NCBI GenBank assembly: GCA_916381525.1
Contig: CAKAEH010001925.1
Coordinates: 62,001 to 126,000 of the forward strand
Reading direction: 5' to 3'
Source: Cercopithifilaria johnstoni
Lineage: Eukaryota > Nematoda > Chromadorea > Rhabditida > Onchocercidae
DNA: 64,000 nt
Shown here: piece by piece, positions 11,821 through 24,300 of the stretch
Layout: the number at the start of each line of letters is the position of its first letter
Position numbering within the stretch: the first letter of the stretch is position 1
Made by a program: the position numbers and the translations under genes
Notes under the pieces: generated by a model
Databases searched by the model: none
What the model was told of the DNA's origin: nothing
Seen by the model: the letters and a program-made list of their open reading frames with translations, nothing else

Positions 11821-14800
11821 TCATCTTTCAAGATCATCTATCCAGTGCATTAAAGCGGTTGGAAGAGGTGTAAATTCCTTCACACAACTCAACACCAAAT
11901 CGATATCTACCTGGGAAAAACGTCTTTTAAAGAAAAAATTAGATGAAGAGAAGAAAAATTAATTTAATTCTTTTTTCAAATCTGCTATCCAAATTTAATA
12001 AACTTTATTAATAACTTTAATAAATCATACTAATCGGTTGGAGATGATATTTGAAATTACCAAATAATAATTGCTTATGATGCCAAAAAATTTTGGTAAC
12101 ATAACTGGTCTTAAATACGGCACTGCAACATTTTACCACTTTTAAACAGCATTCTCAACAGTGCATATCTTACATATCTAGTTGGTTATAAAATAAATGA
12201 TTACTTGCAGAGATGTTCGTCTAAACAATAGCTGCCCGCATTGCTCTCTTTCTTCCAGAACTGTTAGACTACACAATGTATCCAGCTCTTTTAACAATAT
12301 CAAGTCGTCCTTTACATTTAGTGTTGGCAAATATTTGTTAACTAATTTGCGGTAATCTAGAATCAAATTCAAATAAAATTAAATTACTTATGAAAAGCAG
12401 GTGAAAGGGATACAGGTTAATTTCTTTCTGCTTAATTATTGTCCCAATTGGCACAGCAATATTTAATTGCAAAATCTGATATTCATATTTTTGGGTGAGC
12501 TTCTCTATTCATGATCTACCAAATCAGTTACACATGCAATTTTATCAGGAACCATCTAGTGAATTTTTTCCTTGAGTACCACGCTAAAAATGTGCGATAT
12601 CTACCTGACTCGAAAGAATAACTGAAAATGAAAATGCAAAACTGAAGACAAGTATAAAATTTAACTGAAAAATAAAACTAGAAAACTAAGGTCCGCAACT
12701 TAAGTTAAACTGAGATCTCACGAAAAATAAAACAACTTTCATTTTTGCCAAACAGTTTTATTCGAAATATGAACCTAGGATAATTTCACGAAATATGAAA
12801 TCCTGCCGTCGCTGATAACGTGCCAAACGAACACAACATAATAAGAGACAGAGTTGCCGCAATGTCAAACCTGGAAGAGTGTAGAAAGTTGGTAGAGTAC
12901 ATATAAAAAGTTTATCCTACTAGGATACCGTAGTTGGTATTAAATGATGACGATAAAATCTAAGGATATTACCATTTCTCAGAATCTAGAAAGTTTCTAA
13001 TTTCTAATATGAAATTAATATGAATACTTGATGGTAAATTTTCTGGAAGGTAAGAAAAAGAAAAGTGACAAAATATGTGAAAATTATCGGAAAAAATAGA
13101 TTCTACCGGTTTATGGATAGCCTTATCCAAACATTAAATGCAATAACATGCCGATATATTGATAGAACCATATTAGGCCAGCAAACTCAACTTCCAAGAA
13201 AGTGCTTCATATTTGCAGAGCAAAAAAATTTTGAATTTGGCAATAATTTAACAACTCTCACTTAAAATGATCGATTTCATCGTATCTTCGTTAGCAATAA
13301 CTGCATTTTTTGCTTCAATAAATATTCGCGAAGCATGAGGACTTGCCAGACTTTCAATGTGCTCTGCACCCATGAAACATAGAAATGTAGCTGTGATTTG
13401 TTTCAGAATGCAATAACTTCGTGTTTCATCATATATTTCACGTAATTTACGCTCTACACACTCATTGGCAATGAATTCCTGTAATCATTATTTCATACAA
13501 AAATTATCAATCTGCAGAACCGACAAAGCAATTGTGCAGTAAGTTTTTTTAACTTTCTTTTATGACTTCAGCAATTAACAAAGAGGACAGTATCACAGTC
13601 TGCTTTTAACTCCCATTTTCTGACTTCTTTTAATTTGCTATCTAAAAATTGTCGAATGATAGAAATTATCCAAAAATTATCCATTTCAAAATTGCTGATC
13701 ACTCAATTAATTCCGTAGGTTTATTCCATAAGATCAAAACGCTTTTTATACGTCCCTTTCAGTGCGCAAAAAAACGCCATTGCCACAAAATATTATTCTT
13801 ATATTTCAAATTGGACAAGCTAATACTCACCTGGATAAGACCATTATTGTGCTCGTATTTTTTCATATTAGTATGCAAAAATGTTATAAATGTCTTTGAA
13901 AAATCATCAAATGATATAGATGACTGAGCAAACGATATAAATGTATTGGAAAGACGTGAACGTACACGTTTCTCAAGCAGTTCGGTACAGTCCTAAAATT
14001 TAACTCATCAAAACTCGAAACTTCCCATATTATCTTCAAGTTCTATATTTAAAAAAAAATAAATAAAAATAGTTACCTTCTCAAATCAAAGTATAAAACT
14101 GCTTTAAAGTGTTTGATGACGGTTTCACATTATCTTATGACTTAAAACACGAAAAAATGACAAATTCATTTGACATGCCCGAACCAGCTATATCTATAAA
14201 ACTTGCCTGACGAGAGCTAACACAGAGTACAAAGAGAGATTCAGAACGTGATGCATTCAGAATCGTATAAAGAAGAGTTTGTCGGCCTCGTGTTACAAAC
14301 TGATCAAAGTTAAATACGATAACAAGCCGCAATTGTTCCTATAACAAAAAAAAGTGACATTTCAAATGGCAATGTATGCTTTTTCCCAGCCATAATCATG
14401 ATAAGTTCTGATGATAAAACACATAAAACAATGGTATCACAAAAATAATACTGACAGAAACACTGTGCGTAACGGTTAAAATATATGAAAATGTATATTA
14501 TTTACAATGGTCTTTTTAAAGAAAATAAAAAACAAGAAAATTTTTGATAAATTAAAAAATGAATACCGAATTGGATTCAGATGCGTCCAGTACTTTCAAT
14601 GCATCTATATCACTTGTTAGAATTAATCCATCGATGAAAACAACTTCCATATCATCAGCATAATCCATTACAACCTGATAAAAAGGTAAGCGAGCTGGAA
14701 GAAAAAAATGATGTCTTTAGAGAAATAATCCTTCTTTACTCTTAGGTATTTGTGATAGAGAAAATATCATCACACCTCTATTTTCTTCGTATTTCTCTCC

Positions 14801-15503
14801 TTTAAAACCCATTGCGTATAATCGAATTTTTTTAAAAAAAGCAAAATGCAACAGAAAGAGAGAGAGTAGGAAGGAAAAGATAAAATTTTTTGGCAAATCT
14901 CTGAAGTTACTGCTCTTAAGATCATTTTAATCTATTGAGAAAATGAAAAAAATTAGGACGAATAAGAACGAACCTTAGATATAATTGAACGTTTTCCAGA
15001 TGATTTAGGTCCGATAACAACTGCCGAGCCACCCTCTTTGCTTTTAATGAATCGTTTTATGATCTCGTGCAATTTACTAAAGAACGAAAAACTAGCAGCA
15101 TTTAAAAACATTTACACAGGTAGATTTCAATTCCATCCATTAGTTAACAAAATTTCCACAAACTTTAAGAAGCGAATTTTCTGAATATTTCTTTTCGAAA
15201 GTAGGATGATCCCATGCAAGCCAGATTATAATAAAAAGTGAACTATTCTGCCTGTATAAATTGCATCTCTATAGAATTGAGAAAACTTGAAAACGGTAGA
15301 GATGATTGGCAAAGAGTACAACCTAAATCTTAGTTCGCTTACATTTTAGCGCGAATTTTCTGAAAAAGATTTCAAGTTCACTAATACAAAGATGACTTTT
15401 AACAATAACCCTGCAAACTATATTACCTGATGCAGTGATCCAAACCAGCAAATTTGTCATCAAGCTCGGCAAGCAAACGATTAAATACTGATTCGACGAC
15501 CAT
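11821..15503 (-). CDS. ORC4: Origin recognition complex subunit 4
   Basis: Nine phase-consistent exons: 15427-15503, 14970-15076, 14567-14694, 14207-14338, 13831-13992, 13262-13478, 12775-12870, 12205-12356, 11821-11910; 386 residues (human 436). ORC4 is an AAA+ subunit of the complex that marks replication origins and loads MCM helicase. Walker A is seen as VVIGPKSSGKRS (about residues 43-54). The Walker B-like strand is LVIVFNFDQF, with Asp followed by Gln where other ORC4 have an acidic DE pair. TELLEKRVRSRLS matches the conserved ORC4 arginine-finger region. The C-terminal exon (IDLVLSCVKEFTPLPTALMHW) matches the family's winged-helix end. Exon 4 ends in CAG followed by GCAAGT, a GC-AG intron required to join SSRQ to DCTELLEK. 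The exon 2 donor (14970) was chosen for phase and is the least certain edge. Confidence 0.9.
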
Positions 15504-18500
15504 TATGATCTGATCAATCTATTCTAATAATTAGGTAATTACGACATGCGTGCTAGAGACTACTAATACGATATCCTATGAATATCTCAATGTTTTTGGC
15601 ATTCCGCGTAATCATCCTGTCTGCTAATAATTTAGCCATGTGAAAATTTATAATGGAACACCGCAAGACTCAGACTTCATCCGTCTGACAATTTTGCAAG
15701 ATACCATTACTTTAATACAGTTCAATTCATTATCAGCCAAGCATATCAGAAAATTTGATGTGATATATCCGATTGTTTCTGAGACGCTAACGTGTGACAT
15801 GGGTTTTAGCAATTTTAAGGAGAAAATTGATATCGACGATTTTTAAGTAATCTTCAGCTACGAAACAAAAGCAAGTAGTGTAGGCTGATAGTAATAAATA
15901 GCGAGCATAGGGTGACGAAAATTACCTCATATGCAAAGAGCAAATCCAAGTATACACATTTGGAAATAACAAAAAACGTTTATTACCAGAAAAAGTGATT
16001 CGTAAATACTACCGTAATGTATGGATATCATTATGTGAAGACAGTAATGGAAAGATTTTAGGTGAAAAAGGGAAAAGAACGAACACAAGAAAAATCAAAA
16101 GCAAAAACAATAGCTTCAAGCTCGACTATAAATTAAACAAACATAAAATTTAAAAAAAATATTAGACTTACGGAAAGAAATTCATTTTATCAATGGTACT
16201 ATTTATTAAATCACTCACAAATAATTGTACTGAATTTCGGTGCATGAGAATTAAAAGAAAGAAAAGAGAGAAAGAAGCGAGAAACTAGTCGGAATAATGA
16301 CAACAAGAAAATATTCGAATGCGTTAATAGATTTCTTAAGATAGCTTAGTGGAATATTGGGAAAATTTTAAAATTGTATCCGAATTAGCTTTGTCCCTTC
16401 TTCTTTACAGATAGCTTCTCTGAACCACTTTCCATAATTGGTAACTTTGTGCATCAGCTATTGAAAAACAAAAAGTTTTCTATGCTAAACAAATTTAAAA
16501 TTAAAATAAATTCACAGATGGAAAAGAGAGAGAGTAAGAAAGAATAATCAATTAAGGATTCATTTCTTTTGGCATATAAAGAAATTTATTGTAAAAAGAT
16601 GTATCAATAAAAAAAAAATACTACATTTTTCTACATTGCTCTACGAATCTATCGCCATTATAAAGGAATGATTTGAAAAAAACGGTAACATTAATGACTG
16701 ATAATAATGCTGATAACAGTAACTGAAAAAAAAGAAAGGACCACAGTTGTAATGAGAAAATATATGAAAACAAAGGTTATATTGATCGCACAGAAGCCAC
16801 ACACATACGCAAACCGATAACTAATAACCGAGTTAGATAAAGCAGCTGTACACATAGCACAACAAATAATATGTAACAAACCAAAAATTACCAAATCAAA
16901 GAAGACAGCAAAAAATCAATGGTAACAGTAATAAATAGTTAAGATGAATGATAATAAAATACGAGAATGCAAGCAAAAGAAACATAAAACACAACATGGC
17001 AAGAGAAATGTTGAATAAACATGGAAAAACTCCAAAACAAATAGAAACGAAAAGAGTTATCACCGCCTTTTTTTTCAATTTTTTAAGTATATTTATCTTA
17101 TCAAGAAACAAAACAAAAAAACCAAGGAAACAATCGGTAAGATAATTGACCGAGTTCAGAAAATAAATCTAAAAGAATTTTTATAGAAATTTTTTTCAAG
17201 ATCGAAACCGGATAGCAAAATATGACACGCGGAAGAATAAAAAAAGTAAAAATACCAACAATACATAAAACACACGAAGGAAGTTTGCAGGAAAGTTTTA
17301 TGCAAAGCAATGTAAAATTATATTCACAAATATGGCGAACTGCTTTCAGCTCACAATTGGGAAGGTTTAAAAAATCTGTAAACTGGCAAACAATTGGGAA
17401 GGTTTAAAAAATCTGTAAACTTTTCAAGCAGTATAGATTCGACTAAATGAAATGCTTAAAGATCAACAATACAAGTCTCATTTTCCAAAAAATGTAAGCC
17501 GAATACGCCAGTACAGGTGATTTTGGATAGTAATTGCTAGGCATACAAAAATCTGCTCCAAAAAATGTACATCAGAAACAAACATATCCCGAAGGATGAT
17601 AAACAATGTAGAAGACTTTTTTCTCGCTGAAGACATGAGACAATATTATACGGGATTGCATGACCTGGGTATTAATTACTGGTTGATAAAATTTGAAAAA
17701 ATATTATGTGCTTTGAAGGTGAAAAAAAATAGATAGAGGCATGTACTCAAATTCTCGATAACAAATAAAAACGAAATACAAGCAACGAATGCAAAAAAGC
17801 AAGATACAAAAAGCAAGAAATAAATCATCAATAAATATTTAAAAGATATAATTTTTTGGTCTTGAAAGGATTTGTGAGAGAAAAAAATGAATCAACTGAA
17901 AGTGAAAGAAATTTAAGACAATATAGTTAGCCAGACAATATAGTGACCATTAGAAAGCGGTAAAAATACCACGACAAAACATTCGTGATCCATAGTTTTA
18001 TATTTTAATATGAAATTAAAAAAAAATTCGAAACCAAAATATAAAATGAAATATCTAAGAATTCGACAAAGAACTAAAAAACGTATAAAAAATAAAAGAG
18101 AATAAAAAATTTTGAGAAATAAAAAGTGAATAAATGTGCTAAAAATGAGGATAGACAATACGGTAAGTGCATTGAAGTTTAAAATCAAATTTCAATTCAA
18201 ATTCTTACACCATACAATATCAATTTACTCATATAAATTAAAAGCATTCATAACTATTTCTGGAGAGACAACAAGAATAATAATCAACACTATTCGTTAA
18301 ACGACGCGGAGGAATCAAATTTCTGATTTTAAATACCAGATGCAAAAATCGTCACTGCGGATCTTTAGATAAGCAAAGATGCATTTCCAACCAATAGACT
18401 TACACATTCTTACACGAACCAGACGTCAACACGCCTTATGATAATGTTATCTCGTCTATTAACGTTATTGCAACGAATTTTTTGCTCGAAAAAATGAAGA

Positions 18501-21332
18501 TAGTCATATCCTGTGTAAGTTCAAATCAAAAGCATAAGGAATGAAAATGCATCTTAATCAGATGATAAACAGGAACAGAGAGAAGGAACATCATTGCAAA
18601 TGGGTGTGTATAAATTAAGTATAAGGTAATGATAAATATAAAAATCGTACAATGAGCAAGCTAGGAAAAAGCCGAGGGCCACAACTACTACTGATAAGAA
18701 CTGCTAGATTCAACGAATGATGGAATATACTGGGGTATTTGTCCCAATAAAGCTGACAAAATTGACAAGTGTAACCAAAAAAAAATACAAAAAGAGAAGG
18801 ATAATATATCGTATAAATAAAATGGGAAAAATTTCTTCGCTGCAGAATACTGAAGGATTTTCCTTTGATAATAATCGAAATTAAACATTACAAGCCAAGG
18901 ATTTTAATCTTGGCGTTCCCTCAAACAGTTCATCAAAAAAGTATCAGAAAAATTTAAACACAGCCATTTGTTGATCTTACTTAGAGATTTGATAGGACCT
19001 CTAAGTACGAAAAACAATGGTTTACTAACCCTAATTATTACTACAAAAATGAATAGTATCAATCTATTTTAGACTAACAATTCTGTCTCTCAAATTAAGA
19101 AGCAGATTAGGGGAACAAGATAGTCCTGATGTCAAATACAGTACATGCAAGGAAAAGCATCGTGAGGCTTCCAGGAAGCTCAAATTCAAACAAAAAATGA
19201 GTAGAAATGGACATATGGCAGTGTGTAATGAAAATTGCAATAGTTCTTGCTCAGTAACAAAGAAAATTTCAATATCGTACCAAGGTTCGAATTTGAGATT
19301 TCTTAACCATCATTTCTTAACATACCGAAAAAACTAACACTTCGTATTTTAATAATGAAAATCCGAACATCATTAAATTAATTGCCGTTTACCATACATT
19401 TTGCGCTTTGGCTTCCTATCCTCACTGTGATAGGTTCGACCAAATACTCCTCATATCAAGCTGTTCCAGATATATTTGCATGAACTTTTCTGTTAGTGTG
19501 TTAATAGTAAAAAAAAGTAAACTGATGACGCAAAGATTGCATGAATGACATAGGTGACAACGAAATACACAATTAGAAAAGGAAGAGATGAAAGGAAAAA
19601 ATCTACAGTGCCGAAAAATAATGCATGATGCAGCTATTAATAAATCATATCCTTATGTCAGCTTATAGGTGTTTATGATGCGCGCAACGATTTGTTACGC
19701 GCCAATAAGAAAAACATGAACACCCGAACGAATTTCACAGAAATGAGAGAAGATATAAATATACAGTAATGAAGAAAGATGTAAATGGACAAGTAAGCAA
19801 AATTTAAAAACAACACGCTGGAATATGAGATCAGTACAGTCTGAAACAACTTTTCAAAAACAAATGGTTTCAAAACATCCCTATTTTTTTAATTTTTTTT
19901 TAATCTAAACGGTTAAACGACAGAAAATGTAAAAATAAAACAAATGAAAGAAATGGTATCTGGATTTAATTTCTCTTCTTGTGTAAATGTCTAAGCAGAA
20001 TGTTTGTGGAGAAGTCAAAGAGAATGAAACAAATTAACAGAAAATTTTCGTCTTTGCTTAAAAATTTCCACTCAGATATTTTTCCTAGCTCATTTAATGC
20101 CCACTATTTTTAAATTCCGTCTAAATTGGGTGAAGAAAAATGAAATAATGCCCGAAATATTTTTTTCTGTAAATTTTCTCGAAGGTATGAATCCGTACCC
20201 TCAAAAAAAAAGCCATTTCTAATATACTGTTATTAGGCGAATTATAAAAACTCTTTAAATTAGTTTCTAAACTCAATTTTAAAATTAGAAGAGAAACAAT
20301 AATTCTATTTCCAAGAAAAGACAAACAAACAAATGGGTCTGGATATAATAACGATAAAATAGTAGTTTAATAATATGCAAAACAATATGAGCACTCAATA
20401 AGGCAAAACGACAATAATGATTTCAAAACTGGAGAAAATTTCTTTCTTGAAAAACAGAATTTAGGAAAATAAACTAAATAAAAGGCAAGAAAGAAAAAAT
20501 TGAAGACAGCAAAATATTTCTCGGAAAATACTTCATGAAGGAACGAAGGGAGACAAAATAAGCGCAAAGTTTCTCCAAGAAATTGAAGGAAAGCGTAGTA
20601 TATATGAAATAAACTTGCTCTCAAACCAAGAAAGATTAGAGCGATTAAGTTAATTAATTAATTAGTTAGAAGAAAAAAATTGGAAAAAAATAATAGTGCG
20701 GAGAAGGTAGAAAGACGAAAGGATTTCAAAAATGGCAATCAACAGAAAAATGAATAAACTGAAATTTGATATACAGCAGTTTCATGCATCATATCGTACA
20801 TTTCTGACGTAATCACAACAGAGAATCGTTTCAAAAAAAGCTGGAAAAGCAAACATCACGCATGTACGTGTATGAGCTTACCAAATTTATCACTTGGAGT
20901 AACATAGCGAAAACCTTATATCTCATGAGGTGAGCCATTCAAAACGATTTAACTTTAACAATATGCACTTTCGCAGGTTAAATTAGTCAAAATTCACATA
21001 ATGAGAATCATAACTTCATTCTTGACTGTCTTGATGCATTTGTAAATCGTTAGTCTCACCTATTTCCTGAGTTAAGATTATATGAGGCAAAATTTTCGCT
21101 AGTTTCGTAATATAAATACAGTATCCAATTATAAGCATTAAAAATGAAAAGAACAAGTGAGTAATAAGGCAAACTTTGAACGAGCACCGTTATATGTACC
21201 ACAGGTCTAAACTGATGATCGATATCTAGAAGCCAATGCACCAAATTGGCATAGCCTTCGATCAGAAAAAGAAAAGTGTTTGAGAAAGTTACTGCTGCTA
21301 CGGTTGTCAGGAGAAAAATTGGAGATAATTTT
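15504..21332. other. 5.8 kb gene-free, plus-strand purine-rich region
   Basis: No exon could be recognised on either strand. The plus strand from roughly 16 to 21 kb is strikingly rich in A and in AG tracts, so minus-strand RNA would be U-rich. Short minus-strand ORFs here are composed largely of Phe, Leu, Ile and Tyr, which follows from the T-richness and does not indicate membrane proteins. The region follows the stop of the minus-strand TRIM-NHL gene and could be a long 3' UTR or simply intergenic DNA. Confidence 0.5.
17353..17421. repeat. 32-bp perfect direct repeat
   Basis: Two identical 32-bp copies (17353-17384 and 17390-17421) beginning ACAATTGGGAAGG are separated by 5 nt. They lie in the gene-free region. 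This is most simply a local tandem duplication. Confidence 0.85.
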
Positions 21333-24300
21333 TTAAAGGGAGGCTGGGGGATTGACGAAAACTGTACTGAAGATAAGCAATGTATGGTTGTGCTTCGATA
21401 CTGAGATCAGAAAGCCTTCCGACGTTAAACGAAGTCCCACACAACGCGAAACCTGAAAAACGAAGATATTACACTTATGATAATTAGATGGAACTATTTG
21501 ATCATTTTAATTGTCAATAATTATCAATATCATTACCAAATGATAACAAGAGTTAAAGTTAGGTACAAGGGGCTGTCCGAATGGAACCACTCGATGGACT
21601 GCTTTTGATTCAACTCACGGAATCTTGTAAGATTAAACATGAATTTCTGTTTAAAAAATTGTGTTCTGGTGGATGAACTGATAAATCGGATCTTATCAGT
21701 CGTGTCATCTCTTGGATCAGAATGTGAATAACAGAACACTGTTCACCTGTATTAAGATGAAACGAGATGAACCTGAACCTTTCATTGTGGATTTTTTAAG
21801 GCTAATACAAGCTGCGTCCTTAAATTATTTTTAAAAATTCATAATGAAGGGTTTATTTCACAAAATATCGCTACAAGATGCATTAAGCGTAAAGCGTAAA
21901 TATAAAATATTCTTATTAAAATTTAGTTGCTTTCTAGTTTGCACTGTTTCAACCGCACAAAAAAAAATGTTTTGAGAACAATTAAGAAAAACTGTATAAT
22001 TGTCTGCCTTCAGTGGAATACCTGAATTATTTCTATTTTACCCACACATAATATCTCATTTAAACAGCGACTCACATTGTGCATTAAAGCTCTGACCCTC
22101 TCCTGAGACAGTATCAACTTTTGTTTATATATTAAAAATGTAGTTAAAACATATCAATAAATCAATATTCATTTTGCAAAAGGAACACAAATATTATTCA
22201 CTGACTCCGTCCTCTGAATAATATTTGTGCTTATAAAAGCGAAGTTAAATGCATAATAAATCACCAAATTATTCTACTTGAAAAACTTAGTGATTCATTA
22301 AAATCTCATCATAATGAAAATGAAATAACTTGCCTTCAGCTGTGAACACTCGAATTCCTGCAACCGTTGCCCATCAGTTGCGCAACAATAAATATGAAAA
22401 TGATTGCCATGGGAATCTGCCACCAATACATCACCATTTGTTGATACATCAACACCGATTGGATATGGAGTACTTTCAAAGGATCCGAAGCGACAGAGCA
22501 CCTCACCTAAAACAAGACAAGTTTTAATCGTTAATTTATACCAATGCTTTTAAAGATGGTTATTACTTTTCTGCTGTTGTACTACCCATTATTTTATGGA
22601 TAACACATAGAGGATGCTATTGCTCCAGGAAATACAGCAAAAGCAAAGAAATGTGAAACCAAACTCTGCAATTAAATCTCATAATATGTTGAACCGTTGA
22701 TGGAAATTAGAGTCGTTATAAGCATTTTCATTGCTTAACTCTTTTAAATCTTCACTAAACATGGGCCACCAACAAATACCGTAAAAAACTCACCATCACT
22801 ATTGAGTGCAACTACGCAGTGATTCTTGTAATCGGTAACATAGTACCTATCTCGAAAAACAGCTACATCGGATGGTTCGCCAATTGCTTTAGTACAATCA
22901 TTCCATTTAAGCACCAAAGGTTCCAAAAGATCAATATCCAGAATGAACATCATTACCGAGCTGCTGAATACTACTAGATGTGATGCTTCATTTACCGTTA
23001 ATGCCGAAACATACTCGAGATAAGGAGTTTCTAAAATAATAGAATAGGTTTTGATTAGCTTTGTCCAGTTAAATTATTTCTTAGGAAAAATTAATACTAC
23101 GCAAAAACAGTAAACCATACACAACTCATAACTTAATTAGATTCTATTTCCCCAGCCAATAATTATCTTATTTCTTTTATATGGGAAAGAAAGCAACTGC
23201 TCACTTCCGAAAAAGAGGATATCAAAATCAAAAATTTTACCCGAAATTTTATGAAAGCTCAAATGTGTCAATAAGGACTTCGCTTTTGTTTATATCCAAC
23301 TCAAATTCTCCTTCAAGCATTTAATTAGTCAGTTTAATGGCATCGATATTAAACTATAAAAAGCATATCTGGATTTAAAAAACAATATTAATAACGCACG
23401 AAGACGTCGAATAAAGTCACCCCGCTTTGAGAACAACTGTAGCCTGGCCTTATTTTCACCTTTGTCAACGATAATGTAGCCTCCTTCACCCATTCGAGAT
23501 CTGAATGCTACCACCTTTTTTGGATAAAATAAATGACCATCTTCGGAGCCACCGATTCCAAAATGCATGATGAATTCACCTTTCTTTGTAAAGATCTGTA
23601 GAGGAAGTAGTTGCGTAGAGCATTCAATAGGTATTTAAATGCAAGCTTACAAACCACAGCTCCATCAATGTAGATAGCAAAATTCTTTGGAAGTAGCAAA
23701 ACTAATTATTTTCTCAATATTTTCAGGTTATTGCTTACTAATTAGTACATTATATTACATATGTATATATACATTTCATCTTGAAAACTAAATGTCAAAA
23801 ACATACCTGTATACGATGATTATTTGTATCCGTAACGAGGATTTCTTCGTTATGACCAAGACAAAAACCATGTGGTGAGCCAAACTGTCCGGGATTCGAT
23901 CCCACTCCTCCAACTGAGCATCGAAGTGACAAATCCGATGCACTGGCGTTATTCTTCGCAGATGAGCGCATTGCTGGCGGTATTCCCTAGGAAACCGTTG
24001 TTTAAAAGTTCCGAAAAAGGAAAAAAGGAAGAGAAGTCCATGGAACCAATAGTATCAATGTATACTAGCCATTCAATAAATTTTGAGAAGTGCCGTAATT
24101 AAAAATAAGCAAGAAGTTGTGTCTAATCCCTTTTATGATTAACTATCAATGGAAATTCAATTTGTGAACTACTAATCGATTTATCGATAAGTGAAGAGAT
24201 GAAAACCTCACTATAGGCACATAATGATGTTCACCCAAAAGACTAGCCACACCAACGGGACGAATTGCTTCCAATGGTGAAGTAAGTTGCGACTGACGAC

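Noticed and set aside
12020..12140. Candidate last ORC4 exon encoding only CRI before a stop
   Set aside because: The exon at 11821-11910 keeps phase and matches the conserved ORC4 C-terminus, so it was preferred.
15640..15846. 68-codon plus-strand ORF upstream of ORC4
   Set aside because: It opens on GTG rather than ATG and shows no recognisable motif; probably chance.
17913..18188. Minus-strand ORF that looks like a membrane protein
   Set aside because: Its Phe/Leu/Ile content follows from the T-rich minus strand of this region; several similar ORFs occur nearby with no family signal.
19280..19300. GGTTCGAATTTGA resembling a tRNA B box
   Set aside because: No matching acceptor stem or A box at the right distance; not a tRNA gene.
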